64,000 nt of DNA from Rhodococcoides fascians A44A (GTDB lineage Bacteria; Actinomycetota; Actinomycetes; Mycobacteriales; Mycobacteriaceae): assembly GCF_000760735.1 (NCBI RefSeq), contig NZ_JMEX01000005.1:540458-604457 (forward strand), read 5' to 3'. Below the pieces are notes generated by a model. That model searched no databases, was not told where the DNA came from, and saw only the letters and a list, made by a program, of their open reading frames with translations. A program made the translations under genes and the position numbers. Of this stretch, positions 8,268 through 20,350 are shown one piece after another (the stretch's first letter is position 1; the number at the start of each line of letters is the position of its first letter).

Positions 8268-9101
8268 TCAGGAGTGCCGGCCTCTGATCGCTGCCAGTTC
8301 TGCGAGCGCGCTGGCCCACCCCTCGAGACGATCGGTGGCAGACAACAACTCGGCTTTGCGTAGTTCCACCGCACTGCCGGGCAGGCCGCCCGGGCTCGTC
8401 AGACGTGCGGCTGCGGCGACGAGGTCCTCGAATTGGTCGACGCCCTTGTCCAACTCGACTGCGGCCGACGAAATGGTGGGCGACAGGTGCGAGGCAGCTC
8501 GGGCGCTTCCCTCCGCCGCACGTTCCAACGACGAGATGTCCGCAGCCATGTCGCGCAGCGTACGGGCGGCGGCGTCGGCGACGTCCGTGATGTCGGATAC
8601 CTCTGCCGAGTCGACGAACTCGGACCGAGTGAGAATCCCCACCAGCTCGTACAAGCTGTTCTGAGCGCCCACGAGCCTGCGCACGGGTTCGTAGGACGCG
8701 GACGACTTGGGCGGCAGCGTCGCTCTGCCAGGGCGCGCTGCTGGAAGGGGCTGCGCGCGTAGACGCCGGTAACGACCGAACGCCAACACCGCCGGGACGG
8801 CGAGGACGGCCGCGCCACCTCCGCCGGCGAGCAATGTCCACTCGGGAGCCGAGGCAACGGCCAGACCCGCGGTCGATGCGGCGGACACACCGGACGCGCT
8901 ACCCAACCACGTGCCCCGCCGACGAGCTCGCTTGATCCGTCGGAGATGTTTCTGCCGGGGATCGTTCCATCGACCGACCGCGTCGACGGCGGACTCGACG
9001 GACCGTCGAGCCGTGTCGGTGGCGGCACGCACCATCGAGACGGACTCGGACACGGGCATGGCCGACCACTTTCGTGACCGGCCATGCTGTTCGTTCGTCA
9101 C
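8268..9101 (-). CDS. pspM: Phage-shock envelope stress protein PspM
   Basis: PspM (Rv2743c-like) is the membrane partner of PspA in the mycobacterial Psp system. The 277 residues show a basic N-terminal half ending in HLRRIKRARRRG, then two hydrophobic segments at about residues 63-83 and 88-108, then a long helical cytoplasmic domain. It follows the pspA stop by three bases. The GTG at 9101 is taken as start; ATG at 9059 would remove 14 residues and is an alternative, since neither has a strong ribosome-binding site. The order clgR-pspA-pspM supports the name. Confidence 0.87.
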   Translation of the reverse strand: MTNEQHGRSRKWSAMPVSESVSMVRAATDTARRSVESAVDAVGRWNDPRQKHLRRIKRARRRGTWLGSASGVSAASTAGLAVASAPEWTLLAGGGGAAVLAVPAVLAFGRYRRLRAQPLPAARPGRATLPPKSSASYEPVRRLVGAQNSLYELVGILTRSEFVDSAEVSDITDVADAAARTLRDMAADISSLERAAEGSARAASHLSPTISSAAVELDKGVDQFEDLVAAAARLTSPGGLPGSAVELRKAELLSATDRLEGWASALAELAAIRGRHS

Positions 9102-9104
9102 GAG

Positions 9105-9923
9105 CTACTGGTTCTGTGCCGGGGGCTCGGGGGTGGCGTTCGGAGCCTTCTGGATCGACGGCTTGGGCGCCGCTGCGGAATTGCCGGAAGGAAGGGAATC
9201 CCCCGCCATGGATGCGCGGATCTGCTCCAGACGGCTGTGTCCGGCCATCTGCACCGACGCCTGCTGGACCTCCATCATCCGACCGGACACCGAGTTCTGT
9301 GCAAGCTCGGCGGAACCGAGTGCATCTGCGTAGCGACGCTCGATCTTGTCGCGGACCGCATCGAGGCTGGGGGTGTTGCCCGGCGCCGACAGCGTGCTGT
9401 CCATGGAGCGCAGCGATTCGCTGACCTTCTCCTGCATCTTGGCCTGTTCGAGCTGGCTGAGAAGCTTGGTGCGCTCGGCGACCTTGGCTTGCAGCGCCAT
9501 CGCGTTCTGCTCGACGGCCTTCTTGGCCTGCGACGCTGCCTGCAGCGACTGATCGTGCAGGACCTTGAGGTCCTCGACGCCCTGCTCGGCCGTGACGAGC
9601 TGTGCGGCGAACGCTTCGGCGGCGTTGGTGTACTGCGTTGCCTTGTCCACGTCGCCGGCTGCCGCGGCCTGATCTGCCAACGTGACAGCCTGACGGGCGT
9701 TCGCGTTCAGCTTCTCTACCTCGTCGAGCTGACGGCTCAGCTTCATCTCCAGCTGACGCTGGTTGCCGATCACCGACGCAGCCTGCTGGGACAGCGCCTG
9801 GTGCTGCCGCTGCGCGTCCTCGATGGCCTGCTGAATCTGAACCTTGGGGTCGGCCTTCTCGTCGATCTTGGAGTTGAAGAGGGCCATCATGTACTTCCAG
9901 GCCTTGACGAAAGGATTAGCCAT
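9105..9923 (-). CDS. pspA: Phage shock protein A (PspA/IM30)
   Basis: PspA is a peripheral membrane protein of the ESCRT-III-like fold that oligomerises to protect damaged membrane; in mycobacteria it also binds ClgR. The 272 residues are almost wholly coiled coil from about residue 25 to 220, with the amphipathic N-terminal helix [19 protein letters not shown] and a Pro/Ala-rich tail ending [12 protein letters not shown]. It lies 164 bases downstream of clgR and directly upstream of pspM, and is probably transcribed from the ECF-type promoter before clgR; a further promoter in the 164-base gap cannot be excluded. Confidence 0.96.
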   Translation of the reverse strand: MANPFVKAWKYMMALFNSKIDEKADPKVQIQQAIEDAQRQHQALSQQAASVIGNQRQLEMKLSRQLDEVEKLNANARQAVTLADQAAAAGDVDKATQYTNAAEAFAAQLVTAEQGVEDLKVLHDQSLQAASQAKKAVEQNAMALQAKVAERTKLLSQLEQAKMQEKVSESLRSMDSTLSAPGNTPSLDAVRDKIERRYADALGSAELAQNSVSGRMMEVQQASVQMAGHSRLEQIRASMAGDSLPSGNSAAAPKPSIQKAPNATPEPPAQNQ

Positions 9924-10087
9924 GGGTTGATCCTGCCTCCATATCGAGCGCCGGGTTCGCGCATAGGGGGTCAGCTGAGGTGTACAGCGACCGTCGAAGA
10001 ACTGCCAGTGACACGAGAATACTGGTCTGGTCGGTTTGTCGTGAGTGTCGATTCCACCCTAGCGGTACCAAGCCTCATGTCTGCCGT

Positions 10088-10459
10088 TCAGGCAGCGGCA
10101 AGAGCACGCGCGGGCGCAGGAATGACAACGCGAGTGTCGTCGGCAATCCGAGGTGACGCGGCGTCCACGCCTGCCGCATCCACCCCCACGGCAGCATCCG
10201 CATCGGCGGCACGGGCAGCAAGCGTCGATTCCGACAGCGACTCGCTGACGTCGCTCATGACGTCGGCGAGGGGGACGGCCAACGCGTCGCAGATCGCGTT
10301 GAGCAGTTCACTCGACGCTTCCTTGCGGCCGCGTTCGACCTCGGAGAGGTAACCGAGGCTCACCCGTGCGGTGTTGGAGACCTCGCGCAGGGTCCGGCTT
10401 TGCGCAACGCGAGTGCGCCGCAGACTGTCGCCGAGTGCTTCACGCAATAGCAGCGCCAT
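10088..10459 (-). CDS. clgR: Transcriptional regulator ClgR
   Basis: ClgR is an XRE-type activator of Clp protease and psp genes. The 123 residues hold one helix-turn-helix (about 21-57, with [20 protein letters not shown] as recognition segment) followed by an Ala-rich acidic tail. The C-terminus ends in ALAAA, a degron-like end consistent with ClgR being a ClpP substrate in related species. The ATG follows a GAGGAG ribosome-binding site. The leader carries four 17-bp repeats, and an ECF-type promoter lies at 10583-10611. In M. tuberculosis PspA binding inactivates ClgR, closing a feedback loop. Confidence 0.95.
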   Translation of the reverse strand: MALLLREALGDSLRRTRVAQSRTLREVSNTARVSLGYLSEVERGRKEASSELLNAICDALAVPLADVMSDVSESLSESTLAARAADADAAVGVDAAGVDAASPRIADDTRVVIPAPARALAAA

Positions 10460-10473
10460 CTCGCTCCTCCTCG

Positions 10474-10541
10474 TTCTTCGTCATCTGTGGTTCTTCGTCA
10501 TCTGTGGTTCTTCGTCATCTGTGGTTCTTCGTCATCTGCGG
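10474..10541. repeat. Four 17-bp tandem repeats in the clgR leader
   Basis: Units at 10474-10490, 10491-10507, 10508-10524 and 10525-10541 read TTCTTCGTCATCTGTGG; the fourth has one change. A degenerate fifth copy runs to 10558. They lie between the predicted ECF-type promoter and the clgR ribosome-binding site, so they would be transcribed as CCACAGATGACGAAGAA repeats in the 5' leader. Confidence 0.95.
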
Positions 10542-10582
10542 TTTTTGTTCATCTGTACGTACGGGGCGTTCATCTTCAGCTA

Positions 10583-10611
10583 CAACGAAGGACCGTGCTC
10601 GATTGGTTCCC
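10583..10611 (-). promoter_or_regulatory. ECF (SigE-type) promoter of clgR-pspA-pspM
   Basis: On the minus strand GGGAAC (10606-10611) is followed by 18 bases and CGTTG (10583-10587). This fits the mycobacterial SigE/SigH type (GGAAC, N18-19, CGTT). Transcription would start near 10576, giving a leader of roughly 115 bases. In M. tuberculosis clgR is controlled by SigE. Confidence 0.75.
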
Positions 10612-10680
10612 GACCCTATACGGCCGTGTTCTCGATTACCCGTCGAAGCACCGACGACACACCTTTTCGGACCGTATTTC

Positions 10681-10706
10681 GAGCGCGGGCTTCGTCAGCC
10701 CGGCTC
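10681..10706 (-). terminator. Hairpin after pgsA, probable terminator
   Basis: CGGGCT and AGCCCG pair around a 5-base loop, extended by GAGC/GCTC outer arms with one bulged base, 11 bases beyond the pgsA stop. No T-run follows, so termination may be weak. It separates pgsA from the clgR promoter. Confidence 0.55.
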
Positions 10707-10716
10707 AGGGGGTCGG

Positions 10717-11337
10717 TCACGAGGTGACGCCTCGCCTGAGCCTGATTGCCTGGACGATGTAATCGAGGCCCGTGTACACGGTGAGCACGACGGCGGCGCC
10801 CATCAGTGTCACCGACACGAAGCGCACGTCATCCGGGAGAGGGAACAGATAGAACCCGATCGCGAAGCTCTGCACCAGGGTCTTGATCTTGCCTCCCCGC
10901 CCCGCCGGTATCACGCCGTGACGGATCACGATGAACCGTACGAGCGTGATCCCGATTTCGCGGGCCGCGATCACGATGGTCACCCACCAGGGCAGGTCTC
11001 CCAGAATCGAGAGCCCGACGAGGGCCGCACCGATGAGGGCTTTGTCCGCGATGGGATCAGCCATCTTGCCGAAATCGGTCACCAGTCCGTACTTGCGCGC
11101 CAGCTGGCCGTCGATTCGATCGGTGATGGCAGCCACGGCGAACACGACGGTTGCCGCGATTCGCCACGTCGTGTCGTGACCGTCGCCGGCGAACAGCACG
11201 ACGAGGAACACAGGGACGAGCGCGATGCGGAGAACAGTGAGGACGTTGGCGATGTTGAGGATCGGGACGACCTCGGTACTGCCGGTCGCAGAATTGCCGT
11301 GCGGCAACTGCGGCGTCGGTGGTACGCGTTCGGTCAT
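10717..11337 (-). CDS. pgsA: CDP-alcohol phosphatidyltransferase (phosphatidylglycerophosphate synthase-like)
   Basis: An integral membrane enzyme that transfers a phosphatidyl group from CDP-diacylglycerol to an alcohol, most likely glycerol 3-phosphate. The catalytic CDP-alcohol motif D-G-x2-A-R-x8-G-x3-D-x3-D is intact: DGQLARKYGLVTDFG, then KMADPIADK. About five hydrophobic segments are visible in 206 residues. The start MTERVPPTPQ at 11337 is preferred; an upstream GTG at 11400 adds 21 Thr/Arg/Ser residues encoded by a 15-bp repeat and looks non-native. It is divergent from argA and corresponds to pgsA3 (Rv2746c) by position. Confidence 0.9.
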   Translation of the reverse strand: MTERVPPTPQLPHGNSATGSTEVVPILNIANVLTVLRIALVPVFLVVLFAGDGHDTTWRIAATVVFAVAAITDRIDGQLARKYGLVTDFGKMADPIADKALIGAALVGLSILGDLPWWVTIVIAAREIGITLVRFIVIRHGVIPAGRGGKIKTLVQSFAIGFYLFPLPDDVRFVSVTLMGAAVVLTVYTGLDYIVQAIRLRRGVTS

Positions 11338-11350
11338 GCCGTACCGATCC

Positions 11351-11395
11351 GTCGAAGTGCGTGCTGTCGAAGTGCGTGCTGTCGGAGTACGTGTC
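11351..11395. repeat. Three 15-bp tandem repeats between pgsA and argA
   Basis: Units 11351-11365 and 11366-11380 are identical (GTCGAAGTGCGTGCT); 11381-11395 is a diverged third copy. They fall in the divergent control region and, if the upstream GTG of pgsA is used, encode a Thr-Ala-Arg-Thr-Ser tail. Confidence 0.85.
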
Positions 11396-11470
11396 GGCAC
11401 AGGTGTCCCGGTAGTGCGACGGCGAGTTCGGAGACGGACACACCAGAAGAATATCTGCTCACCTGTTGGC

Positions 11471-11476
11471 TACTGT
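11471..11476 (+). promoter_or_regulatory. -10 element for leaderless argA
   Basis: TACTGT lies 7 bases before the ATG at 11484, with no ribosome-binding site between. The spacing predicts that transcription starts at the start codon. Confidence 0.5.
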
Positions 11477-11483
11477 TCACCAC

Positions 11484-12068
11484 ATGACTTCTGCGCCGAA
11501 CCGGGCGAGTCGAGACGATCTCGACACCTCCTCGGACCCAGCCTCGAACACCGCACAGTCTTCCCACGGAGGCGACGATCTGGTGATTCGACGAGCACGG
11601 ACGTCCGACATCCCGGAGGTCAAACGACTGATCGACATCTACGCGGGCAAGATTCTCCTCGAGAAGAACCTGGTGACCCTGTACGAGGCGGTCCAGGAAT
11701 TCTGGGTCGCGGAACGCGCGGGCACGGTCATCGGCTGCGGCGCGTTGCACGTGTTGTGGGCCGATCTCGGCGAAGTACGCACCGTCGCGGTCGACCCGTC
11801 GGCCAAGGGACACGGTGCGGGCCACCTGATCGTCGACAAGCTCGTGCAGGTCGCCCGCGAACTGTCGTTGCAGCGTCTGTTCGTCCTGACCTTCGAGATC
11901 GACTTCTTCGCCCGGCACGGGTTCGTCGAGATCGACGGCACGCCGGTCACCGCGGAGGTGTACGCCGAGATGTGCAGGTCCTACGACACCGGTGTCGCGG
12001 AGTTCCTCGACCTCAGCTATGTGAAGCCCAACACACTGGGCAACACCAGGATGCTGCTGTCTCTCTGA
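11484..12068 (+). CDS. argA: Amino-acid N-acetyltransferase (GNAT, ArgA-like)
   Basis: A 194-residue GNAT enzyme, expected to acetylate L-glutamate for arginine synthesis, as for Rv2747. After a 30-residue Ser/Asp-rich tail, the fold begins at LVIRRARTSDIPEVKRLID. The acetyl-CoA loop reads VDPSAKGHGAGHLIVDKL, and the C-terminal FEIDFFARHGFVEIDGTPV segment is typical of this ArgA subgroup. The amino-acid-kinase domain of classical ArgA is absent, as in actinobacteria. The ATG at 11484 is chosen because TACTGT sits 7 bases upstream; a TTG six codons earlier (11466) would overlap that element. Confidence 0.85.
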   Translation: MTSAPNRASRDDLDTSSDPASNTAQSSHGGDDLVIRRARTSDIPEVKRLIDIYAGKILLEKNLVTLYEAVQEFWVAERAGTVIGCGALHVLWADLGEVRTVAVDPSAKGHGAGHLIVDKLVQVARELSLQRLFVLTFEIDFFARHGFVEIDGTPVTAEVYAEMCRSYDTGVAEFLDLSYVKPNTLGNTRMLLSL

Positions 12069-12111
12069 CAGGATTTCATCGTCCCGCAGTTCGAAGACGA
12101 AGGAATCTCAC

Positions 12112-12393
12112 ATGGCACTGTTCGCCGTCCACTACACCTATTCGCCCAGCACCACCGACGGCCGCGACACCCACCGCGCGACGCATCGTGCGTGGCTCGC
12201 CGATCTGCTCGAGCAGAACGTGCTGGTGTCGTCCGGTCCGTACGTCGACGGTAGCGGCGCGCTCATCATCGTGGAGGGAACCGACACCGCGTCGGTGGCC
12301 ACGCTGTTCGAGCAGGATCCGTTCGCCGTGGAGAACCTCGTGGAGACGTCCACGATCGTCGAGTGGAAGCCGGTCATGGGCGCCCTGTCCTGA
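12112..12393 (+). CDS. YciI family protein
   Basis: A 93-residue dimeric alpha/beta-barrel (YCII) protein. The hallmark features are the start MALFAVHYTYSP, the conserved histidine pair region RATHRAWLADLL, the GPYVDGSGALIIVEG strand and DPFAVENLVE near the C-terminus. YciI proteins are small-molecule-binding or dehalogenase-like domains with few assigned functions. It lies 43 bases after argA and may share its transcript; ftsK is convergent. Confidence 0.85.
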   Translation: MALFAVHYTYSPSTTDGRDTHRATHRAWLADLLEQNVLVSSGPYVDGSGALIIVEGTDTASVATLFEQDPFAVENLVETSTIVEWKPVMGALS

Positions 12394-12409
12394 CACTGCG
12401 TCAGGACCC

Positions 12410-12424
12410 GCACGCTCCGCGTGC
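12410..12424. terminator. Hairpin between convergent YciI and ftsK genes, weak terminator
   Basis: GCACGC (12410-12415) and GCGTGC (12419-12424) pair around TCC in the 52-base gap between the two stop codons. There is no T-run on either strand, so any terminator role is weak or Rho-assisted. Confidence 0.3.
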
Positions 12425-12445
12425 TCGGCACCCGGTGACGCGCCG

Positions 12446-15148
12446 TCAGTCCTCTGCCGGTGCGTCGTCCGGGTCGCCGCCCCTGATCGACCACAGCAAG
12501 CCGTCGAGCTCGTCGGGCTTGATCAACACCTCGCGGGCCTTGGAGCCTTCGCTCGGCCCGACGACGCCACGATTCTCCATGAGGTCCATCAACCGTCCCG
12601 CTTTGGCGAATCCGACGCGGAGCTTGCGCTGCAGCATCGATGTCGACCCGAACTGGCTGGTGACCACCAGCTCGACTGCCTGCAGCAACACGTCGAGATC
12701 GTCGCCGATATCCGGGTCGACGTCCTTCTTGTCCGACGCCTTGGCCGCGGTGACCGTCTCGTTGTACTCCGGCTCCGCCTGGTTCTTGGCGAAGTCGACG
12801 ACGGCCGAGATCTCCTCGTCGGTGATGAACGCTCCCTGCAGACGGGTCGGCTTGCCGGCACCCATGGGCAGGAACAACGCGTCGCCCATGCCGATGAGCT
12901 TTTCCGCACCCGCCTGATCGAGGATGACCCGCGAGTCGGTCAACGACGACGTCGCGAACGCCAGACGTGACGGCACGTTGGTCTTGATCAGACCCGTCAC
13001 GACGTCCACCGACGGCCTCTGCGTGGCCAGCACCAGGTGGATGCCGGCAGCACGCGCCTTCTGGGTGATGCGGACGATCGCGTCCTCCACATCGCGGGGC
13101 GCCGTCATCATCAGGTCGGCCAGTTCGTCGACGATCGCGAGGATGTACGGGTACGGGCGGTACACCCGCTCGCTTCCCAGCGGTGCGGTGATCTCGCCCG
13201 AACGCACCTTCTTGTTGAAGTCGTCGACGTGGCGCACCTTGTTGACCTGCATGTCCTGGTAGCGCTGTTCCATTTCCTCGACCAACCACGCCAAGGCTGC
13301 CGCGGCCTTCTTGGGTTGCGTGATGATCGGGGTGATGAGGTGCGGAATGCCCTCGTACGGCGTCAACTCGACCATCTTCGGGTCGATCAGAATCATCCGA
13401 ACCTCGTCGGGCGTGGCTCGCGCCAGCAACGACACGAGCATCGAGTTCACGAAGCTCGACTTACCGGAACCCGTCGAACCCGCGACCAACAGGTGCGGCA
13501 TCTTCGCCAGGTTCGCGCTGACGAAATCGCCTTCGATGTCCTTGCCGAGGCCGATCACCAGAGGATGGTGGTCCTTGCGGGTCGACGGAGCGGTGAGCAC
13601 GTCGGCGAGTCGCACCATCTCGCGGTCGGAGTTGGGCACCTCGATACCGACGGCGGACTTGCCGGGGATCGGGGCGAGCAGTCGGACGTTGTCCGTCGCG
13701 ACTGCGTACGCGATGTTGCGGTGAAGGGCCGTGATCTTCTCGACCTTGACGCCCGGTCCCAGCTCGACTTCGTAGCGCGTCACCGTCGGACCGCGAGTGA
13801 ATCCGGTGACGGCTGCGTCGATCTTGAACTGTTCGAGGACCTCGGAGATGGCCTCGATCATCGCGTCGTTCGCTTGACTGCGGGTCTTCGGCGGATCGCC
13901 GTCGATCAGCAGTGACAGCGACGGCAGCGTGTAATCACCGTCGACGACGCGGTCGACGACGATCTTGTCCTCGTCCGCGGCGGGCTTCGGCTCGGCCGCC
14001 TTGACGACGGGCTTGGGCCGGGGCCGCGGTGGCGCCGTCGGTGGCTCGAGCGGAAGTTCGGGTTCCGACGCGACCGGTTCGATCACCTCGGTCGGCAGTT
14101 GCTCTGCGGCGGGCTTGCGGGCGCGGGATTTCTTGACCGGGATGTACTCCTCGGTCGGGTAGTTGCCGTAGGGGTCTCCACCGAGATGCCCGGCAGCGTT
14201 GTCCACGGGGTAGCCGTCGGCGTCGAAGGCCGCCGCGTCGTAGTCCCCGTATCGACCGTCGCCGTAGTCGTTGTCGCCGAACTCCGAACCGTAGTCGGCT
14301 GGGTCGTAGTCGCCGTACTCGTCACCGCGGCTGTCGGTCCCGAACAGCGACCGGAGGCGATCCGGAACGTCCCGCACGGTTGTCCCGGTCAGAAGCAGCA
14401 CGCCGAACAGACCGGCCAACAGCAGCAATGGCACGGCCAGCCACACGGTCAGACCGTCGGCGATCGGTCCACCTGCGACGTACCCGACGAATCCTGCCCC
14501 CGACGCGCGACCCTCGGCGTCCGTCGGCGACCCCGCCGCCATGTGCCAGAGACCGAGGATCGGGAGAACCAGCAGGATCGAGCCCAGGACCAGTCGCGGA
14601 CGGATGTCCGGATTCGGTTCGGTCCGCATGAGCAGTACGGCCACGCCGACACCGAGAACCGGCACGATGTATCCGGCGTCACCGACGATCGCTCGGACAG
14701 CTATCTCGATCCACTCGCCTACCGGGCCGCCGGCCGAGAACCAGACTGCCGCGGCAACGACGACGCTGACGGCGATCAAGCCGAGAGCAAGTCCGTCACG
14801 GCGATGACCGTGCTCGATGTCCTTGGCCTTGCTGACCGTACGGGTGGTGGCCCCTACCCCCCGGGCAGCCATCGACCACCCGGACGACATACCGCGCCCG
14901 ACGGCGGACATCACTCCAGCCGACTTCTTCTTGGGCGGCCGCCTCGATCCCGATCCGCGCGGCGGCGCATTCCGTGGCGCTGCGTTTCTCGGCGCCGCCT
15001 TGCGGGGCGCTGTCGGCTTTTTCGGCGTGGTCACCGTGCGTGCGGTTCGCCCTCCGGACGGCTTGCGTGATCCCCCCGAAGCACGCGATGTCGACGAACC
15101 TCCGGCGCTGCCGGCGTTCGAACTCCGTGTGCTGGTCTTTCCTGCCAT
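12446..15148 (-). CDS. ftsK: DNA translocase FtsK
   Basis: FtsK pumps chromosome DNA through the division septum and activates XerCD at dif. The 900 residues show a basic Ser/Pro/Lys-rich N-terminal tail, four membrane segments between about 103 and 255, an acidic Tyr/Gly/Asp-rich linker (about 275-345), and the motor domain with Walker [10 protein letters not shown] near 560 and Walker B segments [12 protein letters not shown]. The C-terminal winged-helix gamma domain ([20 protein letters not shown]) that reads KOPS sites is present. Size is usual for actinobacterial FtsK. It begins 60 bases downstream of the TIGR03085 gene on the same strand. Confidence 0.97.
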   Translation of the reverse strand: MAGKTSTRSSNAGSAGGSSTSRASGGSRKPSGGRTARTVTTPKKPTAPRKAAPRNAAPRNAPPRGSGSRRPPKKKSAGVMSAVGRGMSSGWSMAARGVGATTRTVSKAKDIEHGHRRDGLALGLIAVSVVVAAAVWFSAGGPVGEWIEIAVRAIVGDAGYIVPVLGVGVAVLLMRTEPNPDIRPRLVLGSILLVLPILGLWHMAAGSPTDAEGRASGAGFVGYVAGGPIADGLTVWLAVPLLLLAGLFGVLLLTGTTVRDVPDRLRSLFGTDSRGDEYGDYDPADYGSEFGDNDYGDGRYGDYDAAAFDADGYPVDNAAGHLGGDPYGNYPTEEYIPVKKSRARKPAAEQLPTEVIEPVASEPELPLEPPTAPPRPRPKPVVKAAEPKPAADEDKIVVDRVVDGDYTLPSLSLLIDGDPPKTRSQANDAMIEAISEVLEQFKIDAAVTGFTRGPTVTRYEVELGPGVKVEKITALHRNIAYAVATDNVRLLAPIPGKSAVGIEVPNSDREMVRLADVLTAPSTRKDHHPLVIGLGKDIEGDFVSANLAKMPHLLVAGSTGSGKSSFVNSMLVSLLARATPDEVRMILIDPKMVELTPYEGIPHLITPIITQPKKAAAALAWLVEEMEQRYQDMQVNKVRHVDDFNKKVRSGEITAPLGSERVYRPYPYILAIVDELADLMMTAPRDVEDAIVRITQKARAAGIHLVLATQRPSVDVVTGLIKTNVPSRLAFATSSLTDSRVILDQAGAEKLIGMGDALFLPMGAGKPTRLQGAFITDEEISAVVDFAKNQAEPEYNETVTAAKASDKKDVDPDIGDDLDVLLQAVELVVTSQFGSTSMLQRKLRVGFAKAGRLMDLMENRGVVGPSEGSKAREVLIKPDELDGLLWSIRGGDPDDAPAED

Positions 15149-15208
15149 GGCCCCTAGGTTAGTCGCAAGGGCCCCTTCGAAACCATCCGCAACACGAGTA
15201 ACAGCCCG

Positions 15209-15832
15209 TCAGAAACTTCGATCCAAGCCTTCGACGGCCTCGACGGACGACGCGTTTCCGGTCCTGTCGAGGTGAACCTCGCTTCGCCCGAACGCGTGAA
15301 GCAGCAGCTCCGACGGCCGACCCACCAGCACGACCTGTTCTCCCCCGCCTCGTTTCACCGTGACCGAGCGTCCGTCGAGGGTCTCGAGCACCACGCCTAC
15401 CGGCGACCGCCGATACGCGAGGCGTCCCACGACCGTCGCGAGCCTCCACAGACGATTCTGGAGATCGGCGGACAGCAACCTGGGCGACCATCCGGACTGG
15501 GCGCGCCGGACATCCTCGTGGTGAACGAACATCTCACCGACGTTGACCAGGGGGTCCAGGATCTTGAACGGCGACCACACCGGTGGCCCGGCCGCGATCT
15601 CCGCCACGAGTTCGGAGAACGGCCGGCGTGCCACCTCGTTCTGAACCTTCTGCGTGTAGGAGTCGAACAGCGGCAGGAGTATCCCGGGCGCCGCATCCAA
15701 CCTCCGCTCGCGGACGACGAGATGGGCCGCGAGATCCCGCGTCGTCCAGTCGCCGCACAGCGTCGGCGCGGACTCACCCGCTGCCGTCAAACTCAGTACC
15801 AGTTCTGCGCGTTCGTGCTGTGCAAGGGTCAC
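15209..15832 (-). CDS. TIGR03085 family metal-binding protein (DinB/mycothiol-dependent fold)
   Basis: A 207-residue protein of the actinobacterial TIGR03085 family in the DinB/mycothiol-maleylpyruvate-isomerase superfamily. The start region VTLAQHERAELVLSL and CGDWTTRDLAAHLVVRERR are family signatures; the conserved His residues in the latter and in EMFVHHEDVRRA are the expected metal ligands. The GTG at 15832 is chosen because the family starts there and TACGGT lies 8 bases upstream, suggesting a leaderless message. It is divergent from the TauE-like permease and upstream of ftsK. Function unknown; a thiol-dependent transferase is possible. Confidence 0.87.
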   Translation of the reverse strand: MTLAQHERAELVLSLTAAGESAPTLCGDWTTRDLAAHLVVRERRLDAAPGILLPLFDSYTQKVQNEVARRPFSELVAEIAAGPPVWSPFKILDPLVNVGEMFVHHEDVRRAQSGWSPRLLSADLQNRLWRLATVVGRLAYRRSPVGVVLETLDGRSVTVKRGGGEQVVLVGRPSELLLHAFGRSEVHLDRTGNASSVEAVEGLDRSF

Positions 15833-15880
15833 ATCGATCCACCGTACGTGCCCGCTGCCCTGCGCGGCCGTCACGGACCG

Positions 15881-15886
15881 TAATCT
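15881..15886 (+). promoter_or_regulatory. -10 element for the leaderless TauE-like gene
   Basis: TAATCT lies 7 bases before the GTG at 15894, with no ribosome-binding site. On the opposite strand TACGGT (15841-15846) plays the same part for the TIGR03085 gene. Confidence 0.5.
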
Positions 15887-15893
15887 CGGATCG

Positions 15894-16673
15894 GTGCCGA
15901 TCTCCGAAATTCTCGTCATTCTCGTTGCCGGCTTCGGCGCAGGTGCCATCAACGCCGTGGTGGGATCGGGGACGCTGATCACGTTTCCGACTCTGGTCGC
16001 TTTCGGTTACCCGCCCGTCGTGGCCACGATGTCGAACGCAATAGGGCTGGTCGCAGGGAGCGTATCGGGTACCTGGGGCTATCGACGGGAGCTCGCGGGT
16101 CAGTGGTCGCGGCTGCGATGGCAGATGCCTGCGTCGTTCTTCGGTGCGCTCGGTGGCGCGTGGCTGCTGCTTCACCTGCCCCCGTCGGTGTTCAGCGCTG
16201 TCGTTCCGGTTCTGCTGATCGGCGCACTCGTCCTGGTGGTGGCGCAGCCGAGCATCCAGGGGTGGGCCAGACGGCGTTCCGAGGCGGCGGGAGTCGCGGT
16301 GGACCACGTCAGCCGAACGAAGCTGACCCTGCTCACCATCGGGACGTTCGTGGTGGGAATCTACGGCGGCTACTTCACCGCAGCGCAGGGCATCCTCCTG
16401 ATCGGCGTCATGGGAGTCCTTCTACCGGACTCGATGCAGCGCATGAATGCCGCCAAGAACTTGCTGTCGCTCATCGTGAACGTCGTCGCCGCGGTCACCT
16501 ACACCATCGTGGCGTTCGACGACATCAGTTGGGCCGCGGCAGGATTGATTGCAGCTGGATCTCTCGTGGGCGGATCCGTCGGCGCACGCTACGGCCGGAA
16601 GTTGTCCCCGTGGGCGCTGCGGATCACCATCGTCGTGATCGGCCTCATCGGCCTGTGGCGGTTGCTGGCCTGA
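15894..16673 (+). CDS. TauE/SafE family permease
   Basis: A 259-residue membrane protein with about eight hydrophobic segments. The two halves carry the TauE/SafE repeats: GAGAINAVVGSGTLITFP with TMSNAIGLVAGSVSG in the first, and GIYGGYFTAAQGILLIGVMG with MNAAKNLLSLIVN in the second. The family exports sulfite, sulfoacetate or other organosulfur anions; the substrate here cannot be told. The GTG follows TAATCT by 7 bases. Its stop codon forms part of the palindrome at 16671-16688. Confidence 0.88.
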   Translation: MPISEILVILVAGFGAGAINAVVGSGTLITFPTLVAFGYPPVVATMSNAIGLVAGSVSGTWGYRRELAGQWSRLRWQMPASFFGALGGAWLLLHLPPSVFSAVVPVLLIGALVLVVAQPSIQGWARRRSEAAGVAVDHVSRTKLTLLTIGTFVVGIYGGYFTAAQGILLIGVMGVLLPDSMQRMNAAKNLLSLIVNVVAAVTYTIVAFDDISWAAAGLIAAGSLVGGSVGARYGRKLSPWALRITIVVIGLIGLWRLLA

Positions 16674-16688
16674 CGCGTCCACGCGTCA
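16671..16688. terminator. GC-rich palindrome between convergent genes, possible terminator
   Basis: TGACGCGT and ACGCGTCA are perfect inverted arms around CC, beginning with the stop codon of the TauE-like gene. It can fold as a stem-loop, but no T-run follows. The RNase J gene ends at 16733 on the other strand, so a bidirectional terminator is plausible. Confidence 0.4.
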
Positions 16689-16732
16689 GACCAGCAAGCG
16701 CCGGTGCAGATCGTACGAAGTGTCGTACGACG

Positions 16733-19506
<2,774 letters not shown>

Positions 19507-19548
19507 CTACCTGCCGGTGGGACGGGAGTTCACTTCCGTGGCGTGGCA

Positions 19549-20301
19549 TCACACCTCGGTGACGAACGGACTGTGCGCTACTTCCGAGCCGTCGGGCAGC
19601 GTCGCGATCTCGTAGTCACCGAACACGTCGGGTGCGACGGTGGTCAGTTGCCGCAGGCATTCCACGGCGACACGGCGAATTTCGACGTCGGCGTGCTCGG
19701 ATGCGCGCATCGCCACGAAGTGACGCCAGGCTCGGTAGTTACCGGTGACGACGACCTTGGTCTCGGTGGCGTTGGGAAGTACCGAACGCGCGGCCTGCCG
19801 AGCCTGCTTGCCACGTAGAGCGGCGCCGGTCACGCCGTCCAACTTCTGTTCGAGTGCGCCGAGAAGCTCGACGTATGCTGCCCGGCTCTGTTCCGTCGCC
19901 TCCAGGAAAAGCGCTTCCAGCTCCGGATCACCGTCGATGGCCGGAGGCACGATCACCTTGGCCTCACGCTCGGGTACGAATCTCTGCGAGAGCTGGGAGT
20001 AGGAGAAGTGCCTGTGACGGATCAGCTCGTGGGTACACGAGCGCGAGATCCCGGTGATGTAGAAGCTCACCGACGCGTGCTCGAGAACGGAGAGGTGGCC
20101 GACGTCGAGCAGATGCCGGAGGTAGGACGCGTTGGTCGCGGTCCGAGGATTGGGCTTGGACCAGCTCTGATAGCACGCCCGGCCCGCGAACTCCGCAAGT
20201 GCTTGGCCGCCGTCGGCGTCGGTCTCCCACGGAATGTCCTCCGGTGGCACGAAATCGGTCTTCGCGACCAACTGCACCTTCAGTGACACCGTCTTCGACA
20301 C
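19549..20301 (-). CDS. thyX: Flavin-dependent thymidylate synthase ThyX
   Basis: ThyX makes dTMP from dUMP with methylene-tetrahydrofolate, FAD and NADPH. In the 250-residue protein the signature RHR-x7-S ([11 protein letters not shown], residues 95-105) is intact. The GTG at 20301 is chosen because it follows AAAGGA at good spacing and gives the common start followed by [12 protein letters not shown]; a start nine codons earlier lacks support. It is followed by dapA and rnj, as in mycobacteria, and is divergent from the ribbon-helix-helix gene. Confidence 0.96.
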   Translation of the reverse strand: MSKTVSLKVQLVAKTDFVPPEDIPWETDADGGQALAEFAGRACYQSWSKPNPRTATNASYLRHLLDVGHLSVLEHASVSFYITGISRSCTHELIRHRHFSYSQLSQRFVPEREAKVIVPPAIDGDPELEALFLEATEQSRAAYVELLGALEQKLDGVTGAALRGKQARQAARSVLPNATETKVVVTGNYRAWRHFVAMRASEHADVEIRRVAVECLRQLTTVAPDVFGDYEIATLPDGSEVAHSPFVTEV

Positions 20302-20350
20302 GTCGGTTTTCCTTTGCTCGAGCTGCACCGATACACCCGAACACTATCGA

